Origin: Chlamydia trachomatis
GTDB lineage: Bacteria > Chlamydiota > Chlamydiia > Chlamydiales > JAAKFR01
Length of the DNA stretch: 7,308 bases
NCBI GenBank assembly: GCA_945861315.1
Contig: CAMAUB010000062.1
Location: 1 to 7,308 of the forward strand
Direction: 5' to 3'
In this document: in pieces, positions 1 through 6,660 of the stretch
Layout of the letters: each line of letters opens with the position of its first letter
How positions within the stretch are numbered: the stretch's first letter is position 1
Notes under the pieces: generated by a model
Database searches by the model: none
What the model was told of the DNA's origin: nothing
The model's input: the letters and a program-made list of their open reading frames with translations, nothing else
Position numbers and translations under genes: made by a program

Positions 1-2
1 AG

Positions 3-596
3 ACTTCTCAAATACCAGAAAATAAAGCAGCAATAGAATTTTGGGATAGGGTGGTCAGCCAATATTCAAATGATCAATTTGAAAAAACACTTAAAATCGT
101 ACCAGAACCCAAACCGCATCCTATGGTTATTTTAAAATTCACCTCTCAAGGAAGTCCGAATATTCAAAGTAAAGAGAATGCGTACAAAGTGGTTGTCGAT
201 TATGCACCTACAGAGACTGATAACGCCGTTGTAAGAGAAGGTATCGTTGCATTCAATGAGAATGTATTAGGTGAGCGAGATAAAGCATTTTCCATTTTCT
301 TGAAAAATGGGCAGGGAAAGGTTTTCGGCGGGATACAGGCATTTATGGGCACGGAATCAATCTACATTGATCTGTTATGGGTTGAAGGGAATCTCCAAAA
401 ACAAGGATACGGCAAAAAATTACTAGATACTGCTGAACGAGAAGCTGTTAAGAATGGATGCGTTTTTTCTGCGGTAGATAGTTTTGATTTCCAGGCGGAA
501 GAATTTTATTTGAAAAACGGTTATAAACGGGTCTGTGAATTAAAAAATTGTTGGTTCGGTCATTCAAAATTCTTTCTAAGAAAGGATCTGAGTTAA
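3..596 (+). CDS. Tandem GNAT-family N-acetyltransferase, 5' partial
   Basis: The reading frame is open to the left window edge, so the GTG at 51 is probably internal and the true start lies upstream. The 16 codons before 51 (containing PENKAAIEFWDR) and the following stretch to about PHPMVILKF look like the C-terminus of a GNAT domain (the N-x-x-A-I-x-F-W helix and last strand). A second, complete GNAT domain follows. Numbering from the GTG, it starts near residue 45, has strand FSIFLKNGQGKVFGG at 80-94, and an acetyl-CoA motif Q116-x-x-G119-x-G121 followed by KK. The C-terminal motif is EFYLKNGY (151-158). GNAT enzymes transfer acetyl from acetyl-CoA to amines in the cytosol. The substrate cannot be read from sequence; an aminoglycoside or similar antibiotic is inferred only from neighbours. 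It is the first visible gene of the cluster and its second domain resembles the GNAT at 1447-1875. An alternative reading is a stand-alone 181-residue GNAT from GTG 51, which I think less likely. Confidence 0.8.
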   Translation, partial: TSQIPENKAAIEFWDRVVSQYSNDQFEKTLKIVPEPKPHPMVILKFTSQGSPNIQSKENAYKVVVDYAPTETDNAVVREGIVAFNENVLGERDKAFSIFLKNGQGKVFGGIQAFMGTESIYIDLLWVEGNLQKQGYGKKLLDTAEREAVKNGCVFSAVDSFDFQAEEFYLKNGYKRVCELKNCWFGHSKFFLRKDLS

Positions 597-597
597 T

Positions 598-627
598 ATG
601 CAATTAAAAATAGAAGATTCTCTATGA
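598..627 (+). CDS. Possible 9-codon leader minigene
   Basis: An ATG at 598 opens a nine-codon frame reading MQLKIEDSL. It starts one base after the stop of the upstream GNAT gene, and its TGA overlaps the adenylyltransferase ATG as ATGA (624-627). AAAGGA at 581-586 lies 11 bases before the ATG and is a better ribosome-binding candidate than anything directly in front of 624. If translated, it would deliver ribosomes to the downstream start by termination-reinitiation. Short leaders with regulatory roles are known before some resistance genes, but nothing shows that this one responds to a drug. Chance is a real alternative for so short a frame. Confidence 0.3.
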   Translation: MQLKIEDSL

Positions 628-1457
628 AGTCTACTTATAGCCCTGAGATGCAACAACAACTTAAAGACAGCATAGAATTATTAAGAACGATTCTTGGGTC
701 TGATCTTTTAGGAGTTTATCTTTATGGTTCATCTCTTGTAGGCGGTCTCCAAAAATACAGTGACATTGATTTATTCGCCGTTACCAGTCGTGCGACAACT
801 TCAGAAGAAAAAGCTAAATTAGTTGCTAAGCTTCTCCAAATATCTGGTATTTACATGAAAAGCTCAAAAAGGCCTCTTGAAATAACGCTCGTTGAGAAGA
901 GGATGATTAATCCTTGGCAATATCCCCCTCATTTTGATTTCCAATATGGTGAGTATCTGCGGGATTCATTTGAAAAGGGCATCATTGAGCCATGGGAAAA
1001 CTATGAAATGCCTGATCTAGCGGTCCTTGTTACTCAAGTGCTATTAAAGAGCGAAACCTTGTGGGGATTAAAACCTAGCCAGCTTTTAGTGGAAGTGCCC
1101 TATCATGATTTTATGAAAGCTATGATTCATGATGTAAATAGACTTGCTGCAGATCTTGAACATGATACTCGGAATGTTTTACTTACGTTTGCCCGTATCT
1201 GGAGCACTTTGGAAACAGACACAATAAGATCTAAACCAGCAGCAGCAGATTGGGTGATAAATCACCTGCCTGAAAGGCATCAACCTGTAATAAAACGTGC
1301 CAAATCAATTTGTATAGGCATAGAAAATGAGCACTGGGATGACATCAAAGTGCTCGTAAAGCCTTGTGCAGATTTTATGGTGGATAAAATCAATAAGCGA
1401 ATTCCATTGGTAAATTTTGATGATCCCAATAAGCGAATAAAACCATATGAAAAATGA
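624..1457 (+). CDS. aadA-like: AadA/ANT(3'')-(9)-family aminoglycoside adenylyltransferase
   Basis: This is a 277-residue cytosolic enzyme predicted to transfer AMP from ATP to a hydroxyl of streptomycin and/or spectinomycin. The nucleotidyltransferase motif GSSLVGGLQKYSDIDLF spans 35-51, with metal-binding D47 and D49. E86 in LEITLV matches the family's catalytic glutamate. Further family blocks are NPWQYPP (96-102), YGEYLRDSFEKG (108-119), the helical-domain segment TRNVLLTFARIW (182-193), AAADWVINHLPERHQPVI (206-223) and a C-terminal helix. Length is slightly above the usual ~260 residues because of an extra basic tail after residue 258. Family AadA proteins, as I recall them, have a Trp in FGEW; here it is Tyr111, which may affect drug preference. 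The ATG at 624 fits the family N-terminus. The 3' end overlaps the next gene by 11 bp, so co-translation is likely. The family call is strong; the exact drug spectrum is not determined. Confidence 0.92.
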   Translation: MKSTYSPEMQQQLKDSIELLRTILGSDLLGVYLYGSSLVGGLQKYSDIDLFAVTSRATTSEEKAKLVAKLLQISGIYMKSSKRPLEITLVEKRMINPWQYPPHFDFQYGEYLRDSFEKGIIEPWENYEMPDLAVLVTQVLLKSETLWGLKPSQLLVEVPYHDFMKAMIHDVNRLAADLEHDTRNVLLTFARIWSTLETDTIRSKPAAADWVINHLPERHQPVIKRAKSICIGIENEHWDDIKVLVKPCADFMVDKINKRIPLVNFDDPNKRIKPYEK

Positions 1458-1875
1458 ATCCCTTCGTTTAGAACATTACACGATTATCCCGAAAGAGTAC
1501 GAAGAAATTCTCTATCATGGAATCAGCGAAGAGGCTTTCCAAGCAAAAGGACTTTCTCCTATTCGTCCGTTTAGCATTTTTATCAAAGATCAAAAGGAAC
1601 AAGTACTTGGAGGGGCTTCTGGCACCCTATTTTATGGATCTCTTTACGTAGATTCTCTTTGGATAGACAAAACTTTGCGCCATCAAGGATGGGGAAAAAA
1701 GCTGATGCATGAAGCAGAAAAAGTTGGGAGAGTACATGGGGCACTATTTGTCACTCTCAACACGATGGACTGGGAAGCGCTTCCGTTCTATCAAAAATTG
1801 GGATATTCTATTGAATTCACCCGAGAGGGTTATGAGAAAAATTCAAAAATGTTCATGTTAAGAAAGCTTTTATAG
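1447..1875 (+). CDS. GNAT-family N-acetyltransferase
   Basis: This 142-residue single-domain GNAT is predicted to use acetyl-CoA to acetylate an amine. Strand FSIFIKDQKEQVLGG (42-56) is followed by LYVDSLWID and the acetyl-CoA loop R78-x-x-G81-x-G83-KK. The C-terminal motif is PFYQKLGY (113-120), with a final strand MFMLRKLL. It aligns without obvious gaps to the second domain of the GNAT protein at the left edge (FSIF, GG, YIDLLW/YVDSLW, QGYGKKL/QGWGKKL, FYLKNGY/FYQKLGY), so the two look like paralogues. The ATG at 1447 lies inside the 3' end of the adenylyltransferase gene and no Shine-Dalgarno is visible, which suggests translational coupling. Acetylation of an aminoglycoside or other antibiotic is inferred from context; the sequence does not resemble a well-known AAC subfamily closely enough to name one. 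Confidence 0.85.
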   Translation: MKNESLRLEHYTIIPKEYEEILYHGISEEAFQAKGLSPIRPFSIFIKDQKEQVLGGASGTLFYGSLYVDSLWIDKTLRHQGWGKKLMHEAEKVGRVHGALFVTLNTMDWEALPFYQKLGYSIEFTREGYEKNSKMFMLRKLL

Positions 1876-1893
1876 AAATACCCGACTAATTTT

Positions 1894-3651
1894 ATGAATT
1901 CACGCATTAAGAAGTTTTTATCGTATTACAAGCCCTACTTAGGTCTTTTTTGTGCAGACATGGCTTGTGCATTTCTTGCCTCTGCCGCAACGCTTTCTAT
2001 TCCATTATGCGTTCGATACATTACCACCCATTTGCTACAGGTTGGGTCAGCTGATGCACTGCATCAAATTTACCTGATGGGTGCTCTGATGCTTGGTCTA
2101 GTGGCTATTTTTGCATTATGTCGTGTGTTTACTGACTACAAGGGACATATCATGGGTGCCTTGATGGAAAGAGATATGCGAAGCGAACTATTTTCCCATT
2201 ATCAAAAACTCTCCTTCAAATTTTATGATGACCATAAAACAGGTCAGCTCTTGACCCGAATCTCCCATGATACATTTAATCTCGCTGAACTATACCATCA
2301 TGGCCCAGAAGATCTTGTGATCTACTTGTTGAATCTTGTTGGCGCATTTGTCATCTTGCTCAGCATTAATGTCAAATTGGCGTTAATCGCTTTTCTTTTT
2401 GTCCCTGTCATGGGGATCTATGCATTTTACACAGCTAAAAAAATGTATGTTGCACTCAAAAAAAGCAGCGATAAAATTGGAGATATCAATGCTCAAGTTG
2501 AGGACACCCTTGCAGGTATTCGAGCGGTCCAATCTTTTACGAATGAAGAAGTCGAAAAGCAAAAATTCGCTCAAGAAAACCATGCTTTCTTCAAAAGCAG
2601 GCGCAAAGGATATAAAGCCGAGACTTATTTTTATAATGGGCTGCTCTCTTTCACGCAGCTAATGAGTATTACAGTTGTTCTCTTTGGAGCAGTAAGTATT
2701 GTTCATGGCTCTTTAGATTTAGCTGACCTACTCACTTTCCTGCTTTATATCGTGATCCTCATCGAACCGATTCAACATTTGGGCAATTTTGTTCGGTTGT
2801 ATCAAGAAGGAGTTACAGGCTTTCATCGATTTATGGATGTTTTAGAAGAGGAGCCAGATATTCAAGATGCTCCAAATGCCGTAGATTTGACGCAAGTTCG
2901 AGGAAAAATTGAATTTAAAGATGTCAGTTTTAAATACAGGGAAAACCACGATCACATTTTAAAAAACCTCTCTCTGACAATAAAGGCTGAAGAATATGTG
3001 GCCTTGGTGGGCCCTTCAGGTGCAGGAAAAACGACTCTTTGCTCTTTAATTCCACGATTCTATGAGACAAGCGCTGGGAAAATATTTATCGATGGCCAGG
3101 ATATTCAAAAACTTAAACTTAAGTCGCTTCGACAAAATGTTGGCCTTGTTCAGCAAGATATTTATCTTTTTACTGGTACGGTTTTAGAAAACATTCGCTA
3201 TGGTAAACCTGGTGCTACAGAAGAAGAAATCACCACTGCGGCCAAACAAGCTAATGCTCATGATTTTATTATGACACTCCCAAGCGGATACTCTACAGAC
3301 ATTGGGCAGCGTGGAGTTAAGCTTTCTGGAGGACAGAAACAACGACTTAGCATCGCTCGTGTTTTCTTAAAAAATCCACCTATCATCATTTTCGATGAAG
3401 CCACGAGTAGCCTTGATAACGAAAGCGAAAGAGCCGTGCAAAATTCTTTGGAAAGACTCATGAAGAACCGTACGACTCTTGTCATAGCGCATCGTCTATC
3501 AACAATCAGAAATGCTCAGAGAATCCTCGTTCTTACAGATAAAGGCATTGAAGAACAAGGAACACACGAAGAGCTTATCGCTTTAGATAGGACTTACGCA
3601 AACCTGTACAACATGCAGTTAAGGATCGAGGATACGGGAGAAAACGGATAG
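1894..3651 (+). CDS. Type I ABC exporter half-transporter, multidrug/lipid type
   Basis: This 585-residue protein has a transmembrane domain fused to an ATPase and is expected to work as an inner-membrane homodimer exporting a substrate by ATP hydrolysis. Hydrophobic segments at roughly 17-42, 58-80, 140-160, 163-182, 250-272 and 278-298 give the usual six helices. The ATPase begins near 338: Walker A GPSGAGKT 373-380, Q-loop Q421, signature LSGGQ 477-481, Walker B IIIFDE 497-502, D-loop SSLD 505-508 and switch histidine H533. All catalytic elements are intact and the length is normal for MsbA/BmrA-like proteins. No partner half-transporter is seen. It starts 18 bp after the GNAT stop and ends 2 bp before the kinase ATG. 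Lying between antibiotic-modifying enzyme genes makes drug efflux a reasonable inference, but lipid or peptide export cannot be excluded. No Shine-Dalgarno is evident before the ATG. Confidence 0.93.
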   Translation: MNSRIKKFLSYYKPYLGLFCADMACAFLASAATLSIPLCVRYITTHLLQVGSADALHQIYLMGALMLGLVAIFALCRVFTDYKGHIMGALMERDMRSELFSHYQKLSFKFYDDHKTGQLLTRISHDTFNLAELYHHGPEDLVIYLLNLVGAFVILLSINVKLALIAFLFVPVMGIYAFYTAKKMYVALKKSSDKIGDINAQVEDTLAGIRAVQSFTNEEVEKQKFAQENHAFFKSRRKGYKAETYFYNGLLSFTQLMSITVVLFGAVSIVHGSLDLADLLTFLLYIVILIEPIQHLGNFVRLYQEGVTGFHRFMDVLEEEPDIQDAPNAVDLTQVRGKIEFKDVSFKYRENHDHILKNLSLTIKAEEYVALVGPSGAGKTTLCSLIPRFYETSAGKIFIDGQDIQKLKLKSLRQNVGLVQQDIYLFTGTVLENIRYGKPGATEEEITTAAKQANAHDFIMTLPSGYSTDIGQRGVKLSGGQKQRLSIARVFLKNPPIIIFDEATSSLDNESERAVQNSLERLMKNRTTLVIAHRLSTIRNAQRILVLTDKGIEEQGTHEELIALDRTYANLYNMQLRIEDTGENG

Positions 3652-3653
3652 AA

Positions 3654-4547
3654 ATGGCATCCCTTGTTTCTCTTTACAAAGAACGGTTAAATCTCTCGGA
3701 AGCCCAATTCGCCTTCATAGACCATGAGGCTGCGATGGTTGCAACCGTTTTTAAAGTGACTTTAGAGAATGGCAAGGATCTCATCTTAAAAATATGCTCT
3801 CGCACAGGCGATTATCTTCGTGAAGCTTATTTCTTGAACCACTTTGCGGACAAGTTGCCAGTGCCACGTATTATCCAACTGATCCCGCCAGAGACAGATC
3901 TACATGGTGCTGTTCTCATGGAATGCTTACCAGGGGAATTGCTCAAAATCGAAGACCTCAATGATAAACTCGCCTATGAAATCGGGGTTCTTCTTGGGCG
4001 CATGCATCTTGAGCGTGTTGAGGGTCATGGAGATCTGACCGATCCCATTTCTTTGAGCATAGACCCTCGTATTCCTTTCACCATGAAATTTGAAGAAGGA
4101 ATGGATGAATGTCGAGATCATTTGCCCTCAGACCTTTTGACCAACGTTCGCCGATATTATGATAAGCACATCGATCTTTTGCTAAGGGCAGATGGTCCTT
4201 GCATCGTTCATCGTGATTTTCGACCTGGTAATATCATCATCGATCAGGGCAAGATTCAAGGGATTATTGATTGGTCTTCAGCTCGTGGAGGATTTGCTGA
4301 AGAAGACTTCTGCCCTCTGGAATTCGGCGAATGGTCTACTCAACATTCCTATAAACAATCTTTTCTAGATGGCTATGCTAAAATTAGAAAAATTCCTGAC
4401 TATCAGCGTATTCTACCTCTTTTGCGTTTAAGCAGAGCTATTGGTGTGATTGGTTTCACAGTCAAGCGGGGGATTTGGCAAACCAAGGGGACAAAGATTT
4501 ATCAATTTAATCGCCAGTATCTTGATTCGTTTCTAAAAAACATTTAA
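3654..4547 (+). CDS. Aminoglycoside phosphotransferase (APH)-fold kinase
   Basis: This 297-residue protein has the APH/choline-kinase fold and is expected to phosphorylate a small-molecule hydroxyl with ATP. Visible features are the N-lobe lysine K46 (LILKICSR) with E57 as likely salt-bridge partner, the hinge region VLMECLPGE (87-95), the helix LGRMH (114-118), the catalytic loop HRDFRPGN (186-193; D188 and N193) and the metal-binding D206 in GIIDWSSAR. Classical APH enzymes usually read HGDLHxGN; the HRDFRPGN version marks a divergent subgroup. The aminoglycoside substrate is therefore inferred mainly from the neighbouring adenylyltransferase; homoserine, choline-like or macrolide-type substrates remain possible. 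It follows the ABC gene after 2 bp, with GGGAG at 3636-3640 inside the ABC 3' end, so it is almost certainly co-transcribed. It is the last gene of the rightward cluster. Confidence 0.87.
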   Translation: MASLVSLYKERLNLSEAQFAFIDHEAAMVATVFKVTLENGKDLILKICSRTGDYLREAYFLNHFADKLPVPRIIQLIPPETDLHGAVLMECLPGELLKIEDLNDKLAYEIGVLLGRMHLERVEGHGDLTDPISLSIDPRIPFTMKFEEGMDECRDHLPSDLLTNVRRYYDKHIDLLLRADGPCIVHRDFRPGNIIIDQGKIQGIIDWSSARGGFAEEDFCPLEFGEWSTQHSYKQSFLDGYAKIRKIPDYQRILPLLRLSRAIGVIGFTVKRGIWQTKGTKIYQFNRQYLDSFLKNI

Positions 4548-4596
4548 AAGCCTTGGCTCAGAGCTTCTTATTTGAGACGTTTCACAATGCGTTTAT

Positions 4597-5541
4597 CTAA
4601 AGTACTCTCCCTTTTGGGCAACAAGCCTCTCTGACCAGGCGTAGCATCGTTGGGGTTAAGCATATAGGTAGCCCCGCTCTTTTGCTCAGTCTTTTGATGA
4701 TTGTGTTCAGCCGTTTTTCTGGGTCTTTGCAGTTGCGAAGTGAGGCAGGGAATAGATGAGGCTCATTGAAGCATTTCCAAAATTTGATGAATTGAACACT
4801 TACATGAAATTTTTTTCCTTCACATTCGAGTGTCAACTGGTCCTCGTTAGGGGCTCCAAGAGAAAATAATTTTTGGGCTGGAAGCGGGGCATAAATGAGC
4901 GCTCTGCAAATGAGTAAAGCAAGGTAAGGCTTTTCTGAAGTGCTGTCTAAGGCTTTTTGCTCAAGGAAATCCAGAAAACGAGTAAGGATGTCTCCTGTGA
5001 ATTGAGGATGATCTCGATGAAAGGGGCGCCATAGGAGTTTTTCTATTCCAAGCAAAAAGTCATCTAACTTGCCTTCTATATTAAAAAGATAGCTGGAGTA
5101 CTGTTGTTTGCTCTTTTCGTTTTTTAAATCGGTTTTCAAGAACTTATAAGCTCTATATATGAAAGCGGTTAGATTAGATATGATTCGTGTTTCATTTTCA
5201 TTTCCGATGGTTTGTTCTACTATAAAACCAAGTTTTTTGTATTCTCGATAATTTTTTTGTGGATCAGCTTGTCGCATCCAACGGACAAACGATGTTCTGG
5301 AAGATCGTGTACGGACGTTGTCTGTTTCGTTCACCCATAAATTTAGAAACTCACCTATGGTGTTAACCGATTCGGACACCATAGGTATTCCAAGGGTTAA
5401 GATAATTGTTTGCATATTTACTGCTTGGGCCCGAATGTTCACTTCTGTTCCCATCCGTTCCATTCTATCGGAGTAGGCTTGAATGAACGTTGTTCTGCTT
5501 TTGATGATTGCTTGGAGGGTGTTTTGGAGGTTTTCAATCAT
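4597..5541 (-). CDS. Integrase-coupled protein with a degenerate tyrosine-recombinase-like C-terminus
   Basis: This 314-residue protein has no function I can name with certainty. Its ATG overlaps the integrase stop by 8 bp (ATGATTGA) and no Shine-Dalgarno is visible, so it is coupled to the integrase. The N-terminal two thirds are helix-rich and basic. The C-terminal part resembles a tyrosine-recombinase catalytic domain: PYLALLICRALIYAPLPAQ (205-223) sits where recombinases have the LLLxTGLRxxE helix, and LNTIIKRLSKRAGL then LTPTMLR (295-301) sits where they have the helix before HxLRH. The first Arg and the HxxR histidine are absent (T298), only R301 remains, and the region with the nucleophilic Tyr is missing. 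It could be a regulatory or structural partner of the integrase, a directionality factor, or a decayed recombinase. The frame is intact, which favours a working protein. A CCCAAAA heptamer (complement of 4612-4618 region) lies near its 3' end. Confidence 0.75.
   Translation of the reverse strand: MIENLQNTLQAIIKSRTTFIQAYSDRMERMGTEVNIRAQAVNMQTIILTLGIPMVSESVNTIGEFLNLWVNETDNVRTRSSRTSFVRWMRQADPQKNYREYKKLGFIVEQTIGNENETRIISNLTAFIYRAYKFLKTDLKNEKSKQQYSSYLFNIEGKLDDFLLGIEKLLWRPFHRDHPQFTGDILTRFLDFLEQKALDSTSEKPYLALLICRALIYAPLPAQKLFSLGAPNEDQLTLECEGKKFHVSVQFIKFWKCFNEPHLFPASLRNCKDPEKRLNTIIKRLSKRAGLPICLTPTMLRLVREACCPKGRVL
4609..4618 (-). other. Possible -1 ribosomal frameshift site (CCCAAAAGGG)
   Basis: On the minus strand the coding frame reads TGC CCA AAA GGG, so C-CCA-AAA fits the X-XXY-YYZ slippery pattern in the correct phase. 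An SD-like AGAGAGG lies 7 bases upstream, a distance range where such sequences can stimulate slippage, although usual spacings are somewhat longer. A -1 shift would replace the last four residues with a 14-residue basic tail (RESTLDKRIVKRLK) ending at 4568 and give a 324-residue product. I see no clear downstream stem-loop or pseudoknot. A simple ancestral single-base frameshift is the main alternative. Confidence 0.25.
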
Positions 5542-6631
5542 GGGGGCTTTGCAATAGAGTGGAGCCCAGTTTTCTTATAGCTTCATGCTGAGGCTGTTTG
5601 AAGGCATGAGTATAGATGTCTGTGGTTCTACTGTCTTTATGCCCGACGATCCTTGCGATAAGAATCGAAGGGATTCCCAGACTGGCGAGCAACGAACAAG
5701 TGGTATGTCGTATCGTATGGAAGGTGGCTCCTGCAATGTTTCCTTGTCTCAATATTCTTTCCCATGCTGATCGAATATCGATGGATTTGCGACTGTTAAA
5801 GGGGCTAGAGAAGAGAAGATCTTCGCTATTGTGAGCAGCTAAAGATAACTTCGATAAGAGATCGTAAACAGGGTCTGTCATGGGAATATCTCGAGGCTCC
5901 CCATTTTTTGACCTAGAAAGAAGGATCTCCTTATTTTTTAGATCGATGTGTGACCATTGCAAAGAAAGAATCTCCCCTTTCCTCATCCCTGTATGAAGGG
6001 CGATGAGAATGATTCCTGGAAGATGGGGGCTATCGCTCTTTGCGGCTAAACCCTGAATTGTATCGATTTCTTCAAGTGTAAAAAAGCGGGTCTTGCTCTT
6101 TCCTAAAGGCGGTTTTCTAATGGAGCGCACTGCATTGTGAGTGATCCAGTGCCATTCCTTCATGCAATATTCAAGTACGATGCTCAAGGAAGCTAGATAT
6201 CGAATCACAGTTGTGTTCGTACGTTGGCCGCCATTTTTGCTAGGTTCTGACAGAAGGCGATCACGACATTCGGCGACCACTGGAGCCGTGACATCCAATA
6301 GAGCGAGACGACCGATCTGTTTATTCCACCAATTCAAGTGATGAATGACATTTTTGGCATTTCTAGGCTTATGGGGCAGTACAAGAGATATATATTTCTC
6401 AATAGCATCAGATAGTCGTCTTCGTTTTAAGGATTCTTTGGTGATTTTTCCTTCATCGATGTCCCGAAGCATCTTGCGTTCCCACGCTTTTGCTTCTGGC
6501 TCGGAATCAAAGGTCTCAGCTTTATAAAACCTACGGCCATTTTTGTAGGTGTTGATGATCATCTGATATCTATTCTTGATTTTTCCCTTTTTGTCTTTTT
6601 TCTTTGTTGGGCGAATACGTAGGTGAGACAT
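5534..6631 (-). CDS. int: Site-specific tyrosine recombinase (phage/island integrase)
   Basis: This complete 365-residue integrase is expected to join element and chromosomal attachment sites through a 3'-phosphotyrosine intermediate. A basic N-terminus with an arm-DNA-binding-like segment (about 20-65) precedes a SAM-like core-binding domain (about 72-175) and the catalytic domain (about 182-345). Catalytic residues are all present: R217 in HTGMRKGE, K242 in SRSKNG, H305 and R308 in HTIRH, H331 in VGHKDSRTT and nucleophile Y340 in DIYTHA. The start is supported by GGAGG (complement of 6637-6641) five bases before the ATG, the best ribosome-binding site in the window. It lies on the 3' side of the tRNA gene, as is typical for islands integrated at tRNA 3' ends. 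It overlaps the next gene by 8 bp, so the two form one transcription unit. Nothing suggests inactivation. Confidence 0.95.
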   Translation of the reverse strand: MSHLRIRPTKKKDKKGKIKNRYQMIINTYKNGRRFYKAETFDSEPEAKAWERKMLRDIDEGKITKESLKRRRLSDAIEKYISLVLPHKPRNAKNVIHHLNWWNKQIGRLALLDVTAPVVAECRDRLLSEPSKNGGQRTNTTVIRYLASLSIVLEYCMKEWHWITHNAVRSIRKPPLGKSKTRFFTLEEIDTIQGLAAKSDSPHLPGIILIALHTGMRKGEILSLQWSHIDLKNKEILLSRSKNGEPRDIPMTDPVYDLLSKLSLAAHNSEDLLFSSPFNSRKSIDIRSAWERILRQGNIAGATFHTIRHTTCSLLASLGIPSILIARIVGHKDSRTTDIYTHAFKQPQHEAIRKLGSTLLQSPHD

Positions 6632-6636
6632 CAGAT

Positions 6637-6641
6637 CCTCC
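6637..6641 (-). promoter_or_regulatory. Strong ribosome-binding site of the integrase gene
   Basis: The minus strand reads GGAGG, then ATCTG, then the integrase ATG. The spacing is near-optimal and fixes the start at 6631. This contrasts with the weak or absent Shine-Dalgarno sequences of the rightward cluster. Confidence 0.75.
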
Positions 6642-6660
6642 GAGAGTCAGTAAATGAAGG

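Noticed and set aside
2383..2662. Frames in both directions inside the ABC transporter gene
   Set aside because: They lie wholly within a well-supported ABC coding region and have no recognisable domain; shadows of the real gene.
1..4547. Integron-type gene cassette array carrying the aadA-like gene
   Set aside because: No attC-like inverted repeats between genes, genes overlap or nearly touch, and no integron integrase is present; the recombinase here lacks any visible integron-specific insert and lies in the opposite orientation next to a tRNA.
4548..4596. Possible bidirectional terminator between the convergent blocks (AGCC-TT-GGCT and weak CTCA/TGAG pairing)
   Set aside because: Stems are four base pairs, loops are unfavourable, and no T-run follows on either strand.
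5585..6527. Several + strand frames opposite the integrase
   Set aside because: Low-complexity, Ser/Arg-rich translations antisense to a gene with all catalytic motifs; treated as shadows.
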